Assembly (NCBI RefSeq): GCF_000276665.1
Contig: NW_004955472.1
Span: 5,107,935 to 5,171,934 of the forward strand
DNA length: 64,000 nucleotides
Direction of reading: 5' to 3'
From: Chinchilla lanigera
Taxonomy: Eukaryota > Chordata > Mammalia > Rodentia > Chinchillidae
Numbering within the stretch: the stretch's first letter is position 1; each line of letters starts with the position of its first letter. Under the pieces are notes generated by a model. The model was not told where the DNA came from. It did not search any database and was given only the letters and a program-made list of their open reading frames with translations. Below, piece after piece: positions 1-11,889 of the stretch. A program made the position numbers and the translations under genes.

Positions 1-260
1 TTGGTGAAGCTCTGTATCATTGCTAAGATTTTTATTACTTGTCATTATCTTTAATTGTTTGATCAATCTTGAATTTTTACATCTGGTAGTCTGAGCAACT
101 TCACTGAAGATAACAATATGTAACATACCAACCATTAATAATTCCTATCATCTTGTTTTAAAATTCTGTATCATTTTTATCATTTTTGTGGTTTTTGTTT
201 TTGTCTTCCTTGTTGTTGTTACTTTTTCTCTGTAAAATTTTAAATAAATAAACTTTTACA
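1..260. other. Unassigned AT-rich sequence
   Basis: AT-rich DNA with T-rich runs and no recognised gene or repeat. It may include the far edge of the MaLR element that follows. Confidence 0.4.
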
Positions 261-1775
261 TTCCACACTTGGTCACCAAAAGCTCATATTCATCTCACAA
301 AAGGCAGTTTATTCATCTCTAATAGTTGCCACGGTATTACTATTTCCAACATTGCCAAAAGTATTAAGTCCAAAATTGCCTTTGACTCAAGGCAGAATTT
401 CACCTGTAGCCCACATAAAGGTGAAAAATAAAGTTTAATCCTTCCAACATACAATAGGACAGGACAAATGCTGCCTTTCCAACAAGGAAAAGTAAGGGAA
501 TAGTGAGTAATTTGACCAAAACAAGTTCAAAAACAGACAAAGCAATCATTAAATCCTGTAGCTCCATTTCTAGGACTCACGGCAAGTTGTTCTTAGCAGT
601 GACTCCAAAGAACTTGGGCGGCCCTGTCTCCATATTCTTGATGTTTGCAGCTCACGTGCTCTTCCCCTTGCACTGATTTCTCTCTCAAAGCTGCAGCTGG
701 AAATTTTCACAAAGCAGATGTTCCATATTGTTGGTATCTTCAACTTTCTTGGGTGTCCATTACACCTGCAGCTTCATTCCTACAACTATATATTGCCTGG
801 CCTCCCACAACTTTCTTTAAAATCTGAGTGCAAAACTCCCTGTCTTCATAACTTCTGAATTCTACATGCCTAAAAATCAGTATCACATGAATGACCCCAA
901 AGTTTTCTGGCTTGAGCATAAGCCTGCACCCCTTGAGTGATATCTGTAGCAGTCTCAGAATGCTTAGAAAGCTGAACTCAAGGGGGCACTTCTCCAAACA
1001 ACCCTGAAATCCAGGATCCCAGGGAATCTCTATCAAATAAAAGATTTAAAGGATGGCACTCTTGAGCTGTGATTGGTGGGGTCATGGTGATTTCTGAGAT
1101 CCTCTCCAGACTTCTTTTTCTCGTCCCTGTACAAAGCAGTTGACTGCTTGTTACAGATAATCTTTTCAGCAACAATTCTCTCCTTTTCTCCTTTTCCCCA
1201 GCTTTGCAAGCATCTGCTTTCTGGAAAAACTGCAAATTTTAAAAATCATCAAGTATTACTTTTGGTCCCAGTATTCAAAATAGATGTGGTTGAAATCAAC
1301 CAACAGTTCCCATTCTTAAATGCTGGACTGCCTTGAAATCTTCTTCAATGGATTAATTAGTTCATCACTCAATTTGTCTGCCACAAAGTCTCAGGGCATA
1401 GGCAAATGGAATACAAGTTTTTTGCCAGGGTGCAACACACATGGCTTCTAGTGCAACTGCAAACAGAGTCCTTGTTTCCAACTGAAACCATCTCACATGG
1501 ACTTTACTTTCCATATTTTACAAGTAGTCTGGTCTTCTGAATTCTGCACAGAATCTGCCATCAAGTTTGGCTTACAAATTTCTTTCCATACTCTTACCAT
1601 AAACCAGCACTAAATGCTACTAAACCACATGGACAAGTGCTGCCACAGAATGACTCCACTCCAGTGACCAGTTTCTGTACTACCCAATTTGCTATCACGG
1701 GGACACAATACACAATGCACACAAATTAAAGGTAAGGTTTATTTCGACTCACAATTTCAAGCACATGCCATATAT
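260..1775 (-). mobile_element. MaLR-type (ORR1/MT-like) retrotransposon internal region with LTR stub, antisense
   Basis: Non-autonomous class III LTR element. The stretch reads as the reverse complement of a MaLR internal sequence: the segments around 580-700, 1020-1150 and 1330-1460 have the wording I recognise from rodent MaLR interiors. At about 1676-1775 the run 'ccagtttctgtactaccc' followed by a TTTATT...CTCACAATTTC segment is the usual internal-to-LTR junction of this group in antisense. The LTR stops after about 100 bp at a tetranucleotide array, and no second LTR is seen on the left. MaLR internals have no functional genes; the short open frames here (such as 978-1235 minus) are chance. 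Recognition is by memory of the family, not by alignment. Confidence 0.72.
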
Positions 1776-1781
1776 GGAAAT

Positions 1782-1782
1782 G

Positions 1783-1816
<34 letters not shown>

Positions 1817-1855
1817 ATCTGTAGATATCTGTAGATAGATATAGATAGATAGTTA
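1782..1855. repeat. Palindromic tetranucleotide microsatellite (TCTA)n then (TAGA)n
   Basis: About nine TCTA units (1782-1816) are followed by a spacer containing GTAGATATCTGTAGAT and then by TAGA-type units (to about 1852). The halves are reverse complements, so the array can fold into a hairpin. It sits at the truncated end of the MaLR LTR. Confidence 0.95.
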
Positions 1856-2830
1856 TGTCTATGTGCATCTTTAAAATGAATAATTTATTACTGAAATTTA
1901 TTCAAGTGTTTCAAAATAAATTTATGTGTATATAAACTGATATTTTCTTTTGTAGATGTGTTGGAAATCAAACAAGTGTATACAAATCAAAGAGAAATAA
2001 ATTAATAGTTGGTGTGTTACTGCATGACTTCTATTAGCAAGTCGTGTCACTCTACTTTTCCTTGGTGAGATTTATTGCACCTATTATATGATACTGCTTT
2101 ATCTTTGGTTGCATAATAAATTATCACCGCCTAATGTTGCCAGCCTGCTATGCATATAAGCATTGAAGATTGACAAAATGTTTGAGAATGGCAATTTAAA
2201 ATCCAGCTAGGTAAATCCAAGATACATGTTTGCATTAGCCAAAGTAAATTCTAAGTGAATGAGTACAATCATTGGCACAGAATTTTAATGGAAGGGAAAG
2301 GAAGAATTTACTGGAAGGATTCAACTCATGGAAGAAGACATCTGGGTAAACTGGATAATGAGTTTCTTGTCTCAAAAGGAGCATAATGACCCACTGAGGA
2401 GATACTAAGAGTCATGTTCACCCATGAAAGTAGGAACCCTGTAGGAAAGGACTATCTCTGACACTGGACAAGAGAGTTCAAGTTTAATGTTATAAGCAAA
2501 GGAGAGATACTGAATACTATTAAGAAAGATAAATCCAATATGATATTTACAACTGCAGTTAATTTCTTTGATGAGCAATCTCTAAATAATTTAACAAGAT
2601 AAATTTCCATTTTAGTCAATCTATATTAGTGAGTTTAAATTAACCTATTTTAATGGATTTTTCTGCAAAACATATCATCTGTGGCTTACATATTAATGAC
2701 TCTGTTTTCTCCTCCAAGTTATACATACTCATAAGTCATTTAAGAAATAATATAAACATGATTGCTTAAAAGTGTTCCCACCAGTTATAAAATGTATCAG
2801 AACTATCACTGAGACAATTAGATTTGGACA
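1856..2830. other. Unassigned AT-rich sequence, possible ancient LTR trace
   Basis: No gene seen. The segment near 2085-2145 (TTGCATAATAAATTATCACC) resembles the start of an old MLT1-type LTR. The match is too short to call. Confidence 0.35.
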
Positions 2831-4010
2831 TTGTTCCCTAATTTTCCCCTCTCTTCAAGTTTATCGGTGATCTCTGTGAAGGTAGGGAGTAGGGGTGAAG
2901 GTTCACAAGGCCTCTTCAGGAATGGACTGTCTGTAACATGATGTCCAGTCTAACTCTTTCTGCTACTTCAAATGTGCTTCTGTCAGAGTTTCTAGTGGAC
3001 AAGAAGACTACATGTCAGATCACAATTCAGAAAATGGAGAAACATTACAAATCTAGTTATTTACCTAAAGCCAGCCTGTATGAGGGAACAAAAGAGGGGT
3101 AGTAAAAATAACTACAAATTAAGAATTGATTGGAAGCAAAGAAGTTAATGTAATGTCCAATTTTTTTCTACCACCTCAAAGACAAATGGAAAGAATGTAG
3201 AGAACCAGTTCAAGAAGTTATGTGAGTCCATTGAACTTTTACAGAAACAAGAAATGCTTCCTCCCATGAAGGAGATAAGGGGACAGAGGACCACATGTCC
3301 CACTCCTGCTGGTGCTGACACCGACACCGACACCGCCCTGGACCTCCCGAAACCTGCACAGGAGAGGAAGAAAGCAGGTGCCTCTCCAATCCTAGCCAGC
3401 TGCTGCTGCGTTCTCCACAGCACAAAGCAGCAGAGCTGACATGCAAAACACTGACCTGATCAAATATGGGACCACCATCTAGGAGTAAAGTTTCACTCCA
3501 GGACTGAAGTGTTATCCCACCACAGAAACCGGGTGAGAATTAGCCAGGAGAGAGAGACAGTAGAGAGCATCAGAGATAAACAGGGTCTCCTGGGATGTCC
3601 TTGGAGGTACAGGCTCAGGCCGAGATCACAGAGCCTGTATTCTGCTGTGGAAGACCAGGTTTGGTGCATGTAATCTTCAGGGAGAGAAGCCCTGTAGGAA
3701 ATGACCTTTCATCCAGAGGAATGGGTGAGTACTTGCACTGCTGGCTATAGTCTGCAGAAATTAGTGGTCCGAGTTACTACAGGTCAATATATGCTTAGCC
3801 GAAATGTCTTCACTATAATCACTGACCTATTTGACTCGGTTAAAGGCAGTTCATAAGTAGTTCTTAGAGTTTGTCTATAACCAGTTGATACTTGATGCCA
3901 TTATCCTTGCTGGCTTTACTGCTGTAGCCATGGTGACCTCCTGACTGTTGTCAATATGTTTTCTTTCTATGCCAATATCTACATTGCCTGCGGTGGATAA
4001 TACAAAGAAC
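2831..4010. other. Unassigned; possible degenerate L1 5'UTR ahead of the L1 at 4.0 kb
   Basis: Less AT-rich than its surroundings and lying directly upstream of an L1 ORF1 in the same orientation, so it could be that element's 5'UTR. It lacks the clear pyrimidine tract seen ahead of the L1 at 30 kb. A three-copy GACACC hexamer lies at about 3317-3334. The minus-strand frames at 3145-3446 are not recognisable proteins. Confidence 0.35.
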
Positions 4011-4011
4011 T

Positions 4012-6965
4012 GTGGATCACTCCCAAAGAACAGAACACTGGGCCAAAGAAGCCACAAATCCTAGCACTGAAATATCCAAGCAAACAAATAAAAAAGATAG
4101 AAACGTGAAAAGACAAGGCAGCAGAATGCCTCCAAAAACACCCAGCTCCCCAAAACTGATTCAGGAGGCATGGAGGAGGAGGAAATCACAAGCCACACAA
4201 GAGAGACCTCTGAGAAGGTATCAATACAGTTAAAACATTTTAATCAGGTGCTTTGTGAATTTAAAGAAGGTATAACTATTAAGATAATGATCCTAATAAG
4301 ACAAATGATTGACAAGTCTAGAGAAGACACTAGTAAAAACCTCATGGAAGTAAACAAAGAGCTGCAAAACAGCATAGAAACTAATGGGAGTCTATAAAAA
4401 TTCTAAGCAGAAATCCAAAGGTCACAAATGGGATTGAGACCATGACTGATGCGAAGACACAGTGTCAGGTCTAGAGGAAAAGAATTTGGCTAGTGAACAA
4501 CTCATGAGAGATGCAATACAAACAAAAAGAGAACATAAAAATAGACCTTACAGCTTCTAGCCGATTCAAAGAAGACTCATAACAGCAATTATATATGTGA
4601 AAAGTAAGAAGATGGCACAAAGGGCATAAAAACATGTTCACAGAAATAGTAGCAGAAAACATCCCAGAAAAGGAAAAAGAAAATAACACAGAGTTAAGTG
4701 AGGCATATAGAACGCTGAATAGTCATGATCAGAAACAATATTCCATGCTACATAATGATTAAAATCCCAGAAATCTAAAACAAGAAGAGACTATTAAACC
4801 TTGCTAGAAAAAAAGCAACAAATCGCCTACATATGAGTACTGATCAGAATTACAACCGACTTCTCAACATAAAAGTAGGGAAAGGCAGTGAGAACATGGA
4901 ATGAAGTGTTTCAAGCTCTCAAAGAAAACAACCTTCAATCCAGACTGTTATGTCTCACAAAATTATGTTTCAAAAGTGAGGAAAAAATGAGATATTTCCA
5001 TAATAAAAAGAACCTAAAAAAGTTTATGACCACCAAGCCAATACACCAAAAAACTCTCCAGGATAACTTAGAGGGAGACAATGAAACTAACAATGCCAAA
5101 AGGCCAAATAAAATAAATACATCAGGTAGGGCTATCAATTAGGTATAAGGGACAGAAAGAAAAACAGCAACAGAAAAATAATATAATGCCAGCAAAATTC
5201 AATATTTATCAATTATAACCATCAAAAATGGACTCCATCTGCCAACCAAAAGATGCAAATTAGCAGAGTGGGTCAAGAAAAAAAAAATGTAACAGTATGC
5301 TGTACATATGACACACATTTTACACAATAAGAAATGCATAGATTAAAAATAAAAGGATGGAAAATAATATTCCATGCAATGAATATGCAAACACAAGCAA
5401 GAAGACATGTACTATTTTCACACAAAGTTGATTACAAGCTAAAGCAGATCTTAAGAGGAAAAGACAGATATTAGATGTTGGTTAATGAAACTATTCAACA
5501 GGAAGAGATAACAACTACAAATATATATGCACCAAACTATGGTGCATTCAATTTCATAAAATAAATTAGACATGAAACCATATAAACATTAATAGCATTA
5601 TAGTGGGGACCTCAAGACCCACTATCACAAATAGAGAGATCAATTAGACAAAAAAATCACAGTAGAAATATCAGAGTTGACCAAAACATTGAACAAAGGG
5701 ACTTAGTAGATACACAGAAAGTATTCTACACAACGGAATGTGCATTCCTTTCAGCTGCCTACAGTACTTTCTCTAAATAAACAACATACTGGCTAAGTGA
5801 ATTCCTAAGAAAATGCAAAGAATGAAGATTTTATCCTGCATATTATCAGATAACAGCACAATGAAACTGGAAATCTATACTGAAAGAAACCACAAAATCT
5901 ATGCAAATATATGGAAGCTTAATAACACATTCCTAAATAATCAATTGGCCACAGAGGAAATTAAGGAAAAAATAAGATAATTGCTAGAATTAAATGGTAA
6001 TTAATTCTACAGCAGGCCGGAGTTAATGTGACATGAAGAAAGCAGTTTTATGAAGGGAGAGTACAGCTGTGAATGCCCACATTAGAGACACAGAATAAGC
6101 CCAAGTAACTTCCTGTTGTACCTCAAGGTCTTAGAAAAATAATAAAAATCCAAATCCAGATCTTGTACAAGAAAGGAAATTATAAAGATCAGAGCATAAA
6201 TCAATGAAATGAAGAAAAGAAAATGTGGAATTAATGAAACAAAGAGATAGTTATTTGAAAGAATAAATAAAATAGACAAACAGCCCATCTTAGGCAAAAA
6301 ACAGGAATGAAAAGACTCAAATCAGCTAGAAATAAAAAGGTGAAATCACAGCAGGTACCTCAGAAATTCAGGAAATTATTAGCAAACCATATATGACAAA
6401 AACTGGAGAACTCAAAAGAGAGACATTTCTAGATACACATAAATTACCAAAAGTGAACTAAAACTGAAAATATTTCAGAATCCCGAATTCCATAAAAGGA
6501 AATAAAATTGAAGCAGGAGTAAAAAGTAACCCACCAACCAAGTAAAGCCCTGGATCTGACGGTTTCAAAGCCAAATTCTACAGGAACGTCACGGAAAGTT
6601 TAACGCCAATACTGCGCAAACTTTTTCACAGAATTGAGAGGGAAAGAGTATTTCCAAAACCCTTCCCAGAAGCTAACATTATTCTGGTCTCAAAGTCAGA
6701 CAAACATCCAACAAGAGAACTACAGGCCACTCTCTCTAGTGACCATCCTGCAAAAATCCTTCACAACATACTGCAGAGCGCAATAAGTCATAAAAAAAAT
6801 CACACACCATGACCACTTAGGGTTCTCAGGGATGCAAGAATTTTTCAACACATGCAAATCAATAAATGTAATTCATCACATTAACAATAGCAAGGGCAAA
6901 AATTCCATGATCTCAGTGGATAGAGAAAAATTCTCTGACATTTATCCGTGATAAAAACCCTGAAG
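4012..6965 (+). mobile_element. LINE-1, sense, ORF1 plus 5' two-thirds of ORF2, 3' end missing
   Basis: Non-LTR retrotransposon, decayed. ORF1 (RNA-binding coiled-coil chaperone) is readable from about 4126 (ATG, MPPKTPSSPKL...) through a helix-rich stretch to a C-terminal block at 4860-5140. It is broken into several frames. ORF2 starts near 5200 with the endonuclease opening and continues through reverse-transcriptase sequence, for example 6700-6850, where an ENYRPLS-like block and HDH-LGF-type residues can be followed through frameshifts. The copy stops near 6965 inside the RT domain, with no 3'UTR or poly(A). That is the opposite of ordinary 5' truncation, so a later deletion or rearrangement removed the end. 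No frame longer than about 85 codons survives. Confidence 0.85.
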
Positions 6966-7130
6966 TTTACCTGTGAACTGTGCCAGTGCATTTCACATGC
7001 AGAGGAACAGATATGATTCCCAGGGGACAGACTGTGGCAAACTGTGTTTCGTAAAGATTTCTCCAAGCACTGCTCCTGTTCTTGTCTACTACATGTTCTG
7101 CCACTTTCTTACTGGGAGGTAGATTCTAAT

Positions 7131-7249
7131 TGCCTTGCACTTTTTTTTTTTGGTTTTTCTCCGGTACCGGGAACTGAACTCACGACCTTGCGCTTGCCAG
7201 GCAGGCGCTTTTGCCGCTGAGCTAAATCCCCAGCCCCCTGCCTTGCACT
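7131..7249 (-). mobile_element. ID-like tRNA-derived SINE, antisense, with 11-bp target-site duplication
   Basis: The element is 7142-7238. In sense it begins GGGGCTGGGGATTTAGCTCA (A box), has a B box GTGAGTTCAGTTCC and ends GGTACCGG plus an A-rich tail. It is flanked by perfect direct repeats TGCCTTGCACT at 7131-7141 and 7239-7249. This is a Pol III-type retroposed SINE, well preserved and so probably recent. Confidence 0.95.
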
Positions 7250-7319
7250 TATATCTGAGCTTTACTTAGAAACTCATTTATATTTAATAGAAAATTGTTA
7301 AAATGTCCCTAAGTACTTT

Positions 7320-7560
7320 CTGAGACTAGGTCAGGTGACCCTTAGCTCTTCTGTCTTGTGCTGTTGTTGTTTTGGCTTTTTTTGAGTGCTCTCTAAGCAG
7401 AGCCCCTTTCAAAACTCAGCTGCCGGGCTCTGAGAAGCCCAAACCATGTGGAAAGACCGTATGTATTTCATGGGCTCTACAGCCCCCTAAATTGAGGCCA
7501 ATCTTAACATGACTCTGGCGTGTTTATAAAGATAATTCCAAATGGTCCAATGTCTGCTTT
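7320..7560 (+). mobile_element. Probable ancient MLT1-like LTR remnant
   Basis: The block GAGAAGCCCAAACCATGTGG with the following AGACCG...TGAGGCCAA pattern resembles the middle of old mammalian MLT1-type LTRs. It is very diverged with no clear ends. Confidence 0.35.
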
Positions 7561-9894
7561 TCGAGCAGTCCTAGCTGTTTGATTCTCCCAGATGAGGCTT
7601 TAGAGTTTGTGGAGAAGAGAATTAGCTAATCTGCCTATGCACATCATTCACAGAATTATCATTTTTACAATTCACATACTTAAGAGAATGATTACTTTTT
7701 CACACAGTAGCATAGCAATTGATACCTGAAGCACTAGAAAGTGATAACTGACTTTTTAAAGATTCTTACTCAACTACTTTGCTAACTCTTGTTATGTGCG
7801 TTTTGAGTTCTGATTAGTCCAAGTGAAGAATGTTTTGAAACTGAGCACTGACAAACTAAAGCTAAAGTGTGACAGCAAAGACCTCATAAGAAGTCAAGAA
7901 GGAATAACTGGAACTGACAAAAATGTAGTTGAACTACAGAAACATATAGATTAAGGGTTTAGCGGAGCTGGGAAAGCTGTCTTCAAATATGTGAAAGGCT
8001 GTCATGTGGAAGATGGATTAGACTTGCACTCTGAGGTCTAGAGAGCAGAACTAATACCTCACATAGGTTGGTCCAAGGGAAGCAGATTTTATACCTAATA
8101 AGAGGAAATATTTTTCTGTAATCAGGCCAGTGAAGACTGTTTCTTGAGATTGTAAAGATCAGTATATTTTGAGGAAAGACAGGATATTGTAATAATGCTA
8201 ATTTTTTAGAGAATATTCCTATATTGGGAAAACATTGGATAGGTATTCTAATATATTCCAGACAAGGTTGTAAGAATCTTAAAATATCTATACTTTTATA
8301 AAATTCTGTATGGGAAGTGTGGTTTGTGGGCCAGGTGAAAGATAGAGAAAATAAGCAGATGCAGGTTTTTAATGAGTGTGATTTCAACAGCAAATTAATG
8401 ATAATTATACAAAGGTCAATAACAATTTTTTAAATACTGTAACATGTTGAAAATATGTTGATATTTCATTCACATTTAAAAGTTGCTGGTATTTCATTTA
8501 TTTGTGATTCCATTTATTCACTTACATATGTGTCTGTGGATAGATGGATGGATATAATTTTTGTATATGACATCTGATTCTGCCAACAATTTTATAGAGC
8601 CTCCATGGAAATAAACAGAATAAAACAAAAAGAAAAAACTAGAACAGCAATAATTTAAATGAAACATTGTAACAAGAACTATAGGAAAGCTAATATGCAG
8701 ATAATGTAAGACCTGGACTACTGCGCTGACTACAGAAAAAAAGAGATGGAGGGGAAAAAGATGTCATCAAAGGAGAACTGTATCATTATGATCTTCATCA
8801 CCATCATGTCATCATTTGCATTATCATAATCCTTACATTGGCTATTATTTATTGATTATTTACTTTTGTAACACAATCTTGAGCATATGACTGATGCTGT
8901 ATAGAAGGGAATTAACATCTGGAGAAGAATTGTAGAAGCTATACTTATGGTTACCCAGTTAAGTGGAGCAGTAATGTTTCAAGCTCAGGTCTTTAATGAT
9001 GATTAAGCCTAAGAAAATATAGTATGTTGGTGTGGATGAGGTCTATACTTTCTATGTTGTAGGCTTTAGTGGTAAGAAAACATTGCATGTCTCTTCTACA
9101 TGAAGTTCCCCAACAAGTCTTTACTATAGTTCAACTTTTCTGACATTTCATAATCAGGTACATTCTTTCAGTATTTAATTGAAGATTTAAGTGTTCCTTA
9201 GTAATCTCTGAATGACTTTGAGAGAGATCAGCCAATATAATTGGTCTTAAGCTAAATATCATTGTACTAGAATTTAAAAAGCAGGAAAAAACTAGACATT
9301 TTGGAATGTCAAGAAAGAAGAAATTCATGAAATCTAAAATGAAAGTAGGCTGCCTAAACCGAACATTGACTAATATTTCCCACATAAGATGTCCAATGCA
9401 TCATGCTAAAAGATGTGAAATAAATGGTTGCCTGGTTTTCTTTTGAAAGCACTAGTGTCAAGACTATAAAACTGGCAACACGTAACTTACACATAGGGAG
9501 GTGCATCTGCTTAGTGAGGGAGTGAAAAATGTTAGGAAATAAGGGAAAACACATTTTATAGTGTTCTTCAACCTGCAGAAAAAGTCAAGATAGGTAAAGA
9601 GAAATTTCATACATTTCCGGTATGACGTGATCGAGTTATCACTAGCATATATCAGTGAGGGCAAACCTTATCAGATTTAAGGCAAGAGAGAAAAGTCAGG
9701 GGTAGATGTTGGAGCTGAAGAGATGAATAAATCATGTGGAATATCTTTGTGCGTTTAAGTGCTTTCTGGAAGGAAATGCCAATACATTATAGGCTTCCGG
9801 TGGTTTGGTTTGACACTACTGAGAGAAATTTTATATGGAAATGCAAAATGGCAGTTTGTATAAAGGCCAAAATTCATGAGGTTTAATCTATTAC
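7561..9894. other. Unassigned AT-rich intergenic sequence
   Basis: About 2.3 kb with no recognised gene, RNA or repeat. The 136-codon minus-strand frame at 7983-8393 shows no family features. A 16-bp direct repeat (TTAGAAAATGACACTT) sits at its right edge, 9895-9910 and 9922-9937. Confidence 0.4.
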
Positions 9895-10079
9895 TTAGAA
9901 AATGACACTTTTATTATTTAGTTAGAAAATGACACTTGACAGAACTATTAACTCTTGTATGGTAAGTCCTAACAAATTTCTTGAGATCCCACAGTCATAA
10001 GTAGATGTGTGGTGGATTGACAACCGGTGGTCAACTTGTAAACCCAGCTGAAATGAAGCAGCATGGTACTGGGTGTGGG

Positions 10080-10790
10080 AGGCCCAGCTGAGGACTGTTG
10101 CCAGCAGCATAAGAGGCAGAGGAGGAAGAGGTTTAGGTGCTGTGCAGAAGCTGTTGGGAGCTGTTGGTTTTCCTGGGGCTGCTGTTGGTTCTCCTGGAAG
10201 AGCTTGTCATACTGGCTTTCCTGATGAACTTGGCTGTTCTCATCGTTGAAGGAGCTTGGGAACTGGTTGTCTCTGAGAATGGCTGTGGTTCACAATGGGG
10301 GAGCTCTTGTCCTAACTTTGAGTACCTCTTCCTGGATCTGGATGGGAAGATGGTGCGCTGTTCAGTGTCCTGAAGATGCCTGTCACATTGCCTTTCCTGA
10401 TATGAACACAGCTGTTCTCATTGTTGGAGGAGCTTAGGACCTCTTGTCACTGAAGATGGCTGTGGAACTTTTCAGGGAGCTCTGGTTTTCACTTTGAGCA
10501 TTGCTTCTTGACTCCAGTGCAGATCCCGCAGTCTGCTGGCACAGATCTTTGATCACACTCCTGGACCTTCTAGCTTCCACCACTGAGCTTTGGGCCTTCC
10601 CAGCACAGATCCATCAGGCAGACCTGCATGGGACATTGCGGTGGGACCCGGCCTCCAGCTGGACTTGCAGGGGGCATTGTGATGGGTTCTAGGTATTTAG
10701 CTGGACTCATGCAGGATGTGGCCATGGGATCCAGGCCCTCAGCTGGATTCTCTTGGTCTTAATGCATAGACAGATTCCCTGCACTCTTTT
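10080..10790. repeat. GC-richer block with nested tandem duplications, possibly LTR-derived
   Basis: Two levels of repetition are visible. A unit of about 176 bp occurs twice: CTTTCCTGAT at 10216 and again at 10392, with matching downstream text including GCTGTTCTCAT and a GGCTGTGG block. A unit of about 42 bp occurs about three times, starting near 10626, 10667 and 10711, each ending in CAGCTGGA or TAGCTGGA. The block is richer in G/C than its flanks and has no preserved long frame. Tandem duplications of this kind are common in LTR U3 regions and in L1 5'UTRs, but I cannot assign a family. Confidence 0.6.
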
Positions 10791-11889
10791 TGTATATGAC
10801 TCTTTGGGTGAGTATTATAAAATAATTTTACAAATTGTGTGTCCTGTATTGTCTCCATTTCAAAACCAAACTACAAGAGTAGAATATTAGAAGTCTCCAG
10901 AAAACTTTCTCTTTCTTGCCCCAGTCTCAGAATGTATATACTGTTCTTTTTAAAAATCCTACACTTTAACCAATAGTAATCACTGACATATGCCATAAGA
11001 TTATATTAGGAAAGCACTGAACATTTTGGAGTTATTATTTGATCTTCACAGTAAAGACAAATATAGAATTCATATAATTTGTCACAAGCCAATTACAGAA
11101 AAGTGACTCAAGCTCAAGTTAAAGTTCTGCTTTGAATAGCTAGACAGCCGTGACTACATCCGCCTATTTTGGGGTTGTAGCCACTGTTTTCTGATCTGTC
11201 TTATTTCCATTTACATGGCTAAACAATGAAACTCTGCTTTTATTAGCACCTTCTGTTTTCTCTGCCTCCTTCAGTTTTATAAAATGCATCTCATACAAGA
11301 ATATCAGTATATTTAGTTTAGCAAGTAAAGCCTGAATTATCGACATACATACACAAAAAGTTTATAGTCAAGAGAATTGTCTTGCTAGCATGCTTTGACC
11401 TCAGATAATATGTAATACAGCACTAAGCCTGATATTGTATGTTTTGTTATTTCCAGAAATGATGATTCAAAATCTGCAAGCTCTGTGTTTAGACAAAATT
11501 AATGTTTCCTACACTGACAGGAGCTGTAATAGAAATAGTAATAAATGCACCCTCTTCAAATGTGTTGGCCCTGTACCAGTGGAAGATTAGGCTGAGCAGA
11601 GCTGTCCTGTGTCACACTTTTTATGGAGAAAAATGCTCACAATTTCACAGCAGTCACTTCATTCTGTATTCTGGAAATATGTCAAAATGTATTTATTTTT
11701 TTACAAGTAAAATAATTCGGAATGAAAGAACACAATAATATTTCTCCTTTGTATTGTGAGAAAGAAATGGATACTACTAAACAGACAACAATTTTTTGTT
11801 GAAAGCTAAATTAAGTGTTAGAATACTGTTTCTAGGCCAAATCACCATAAAAATGTTTGCGCAGAATTTTCAAAAATTGTACGTCTTAT
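10791..11889. other. Unassigned AT-rich intergenic sequence
   Basis: No gene or repeat recognised. Frames at 11164-11346 and 11502-11738 are short and featureless. Confidence 0.4.

Noticed and set aside
7983..8393. 136-codon minus-strand frame as a gene
   Set aside because: No family motif, unremarkable composition and no exon signals that I can recognise.
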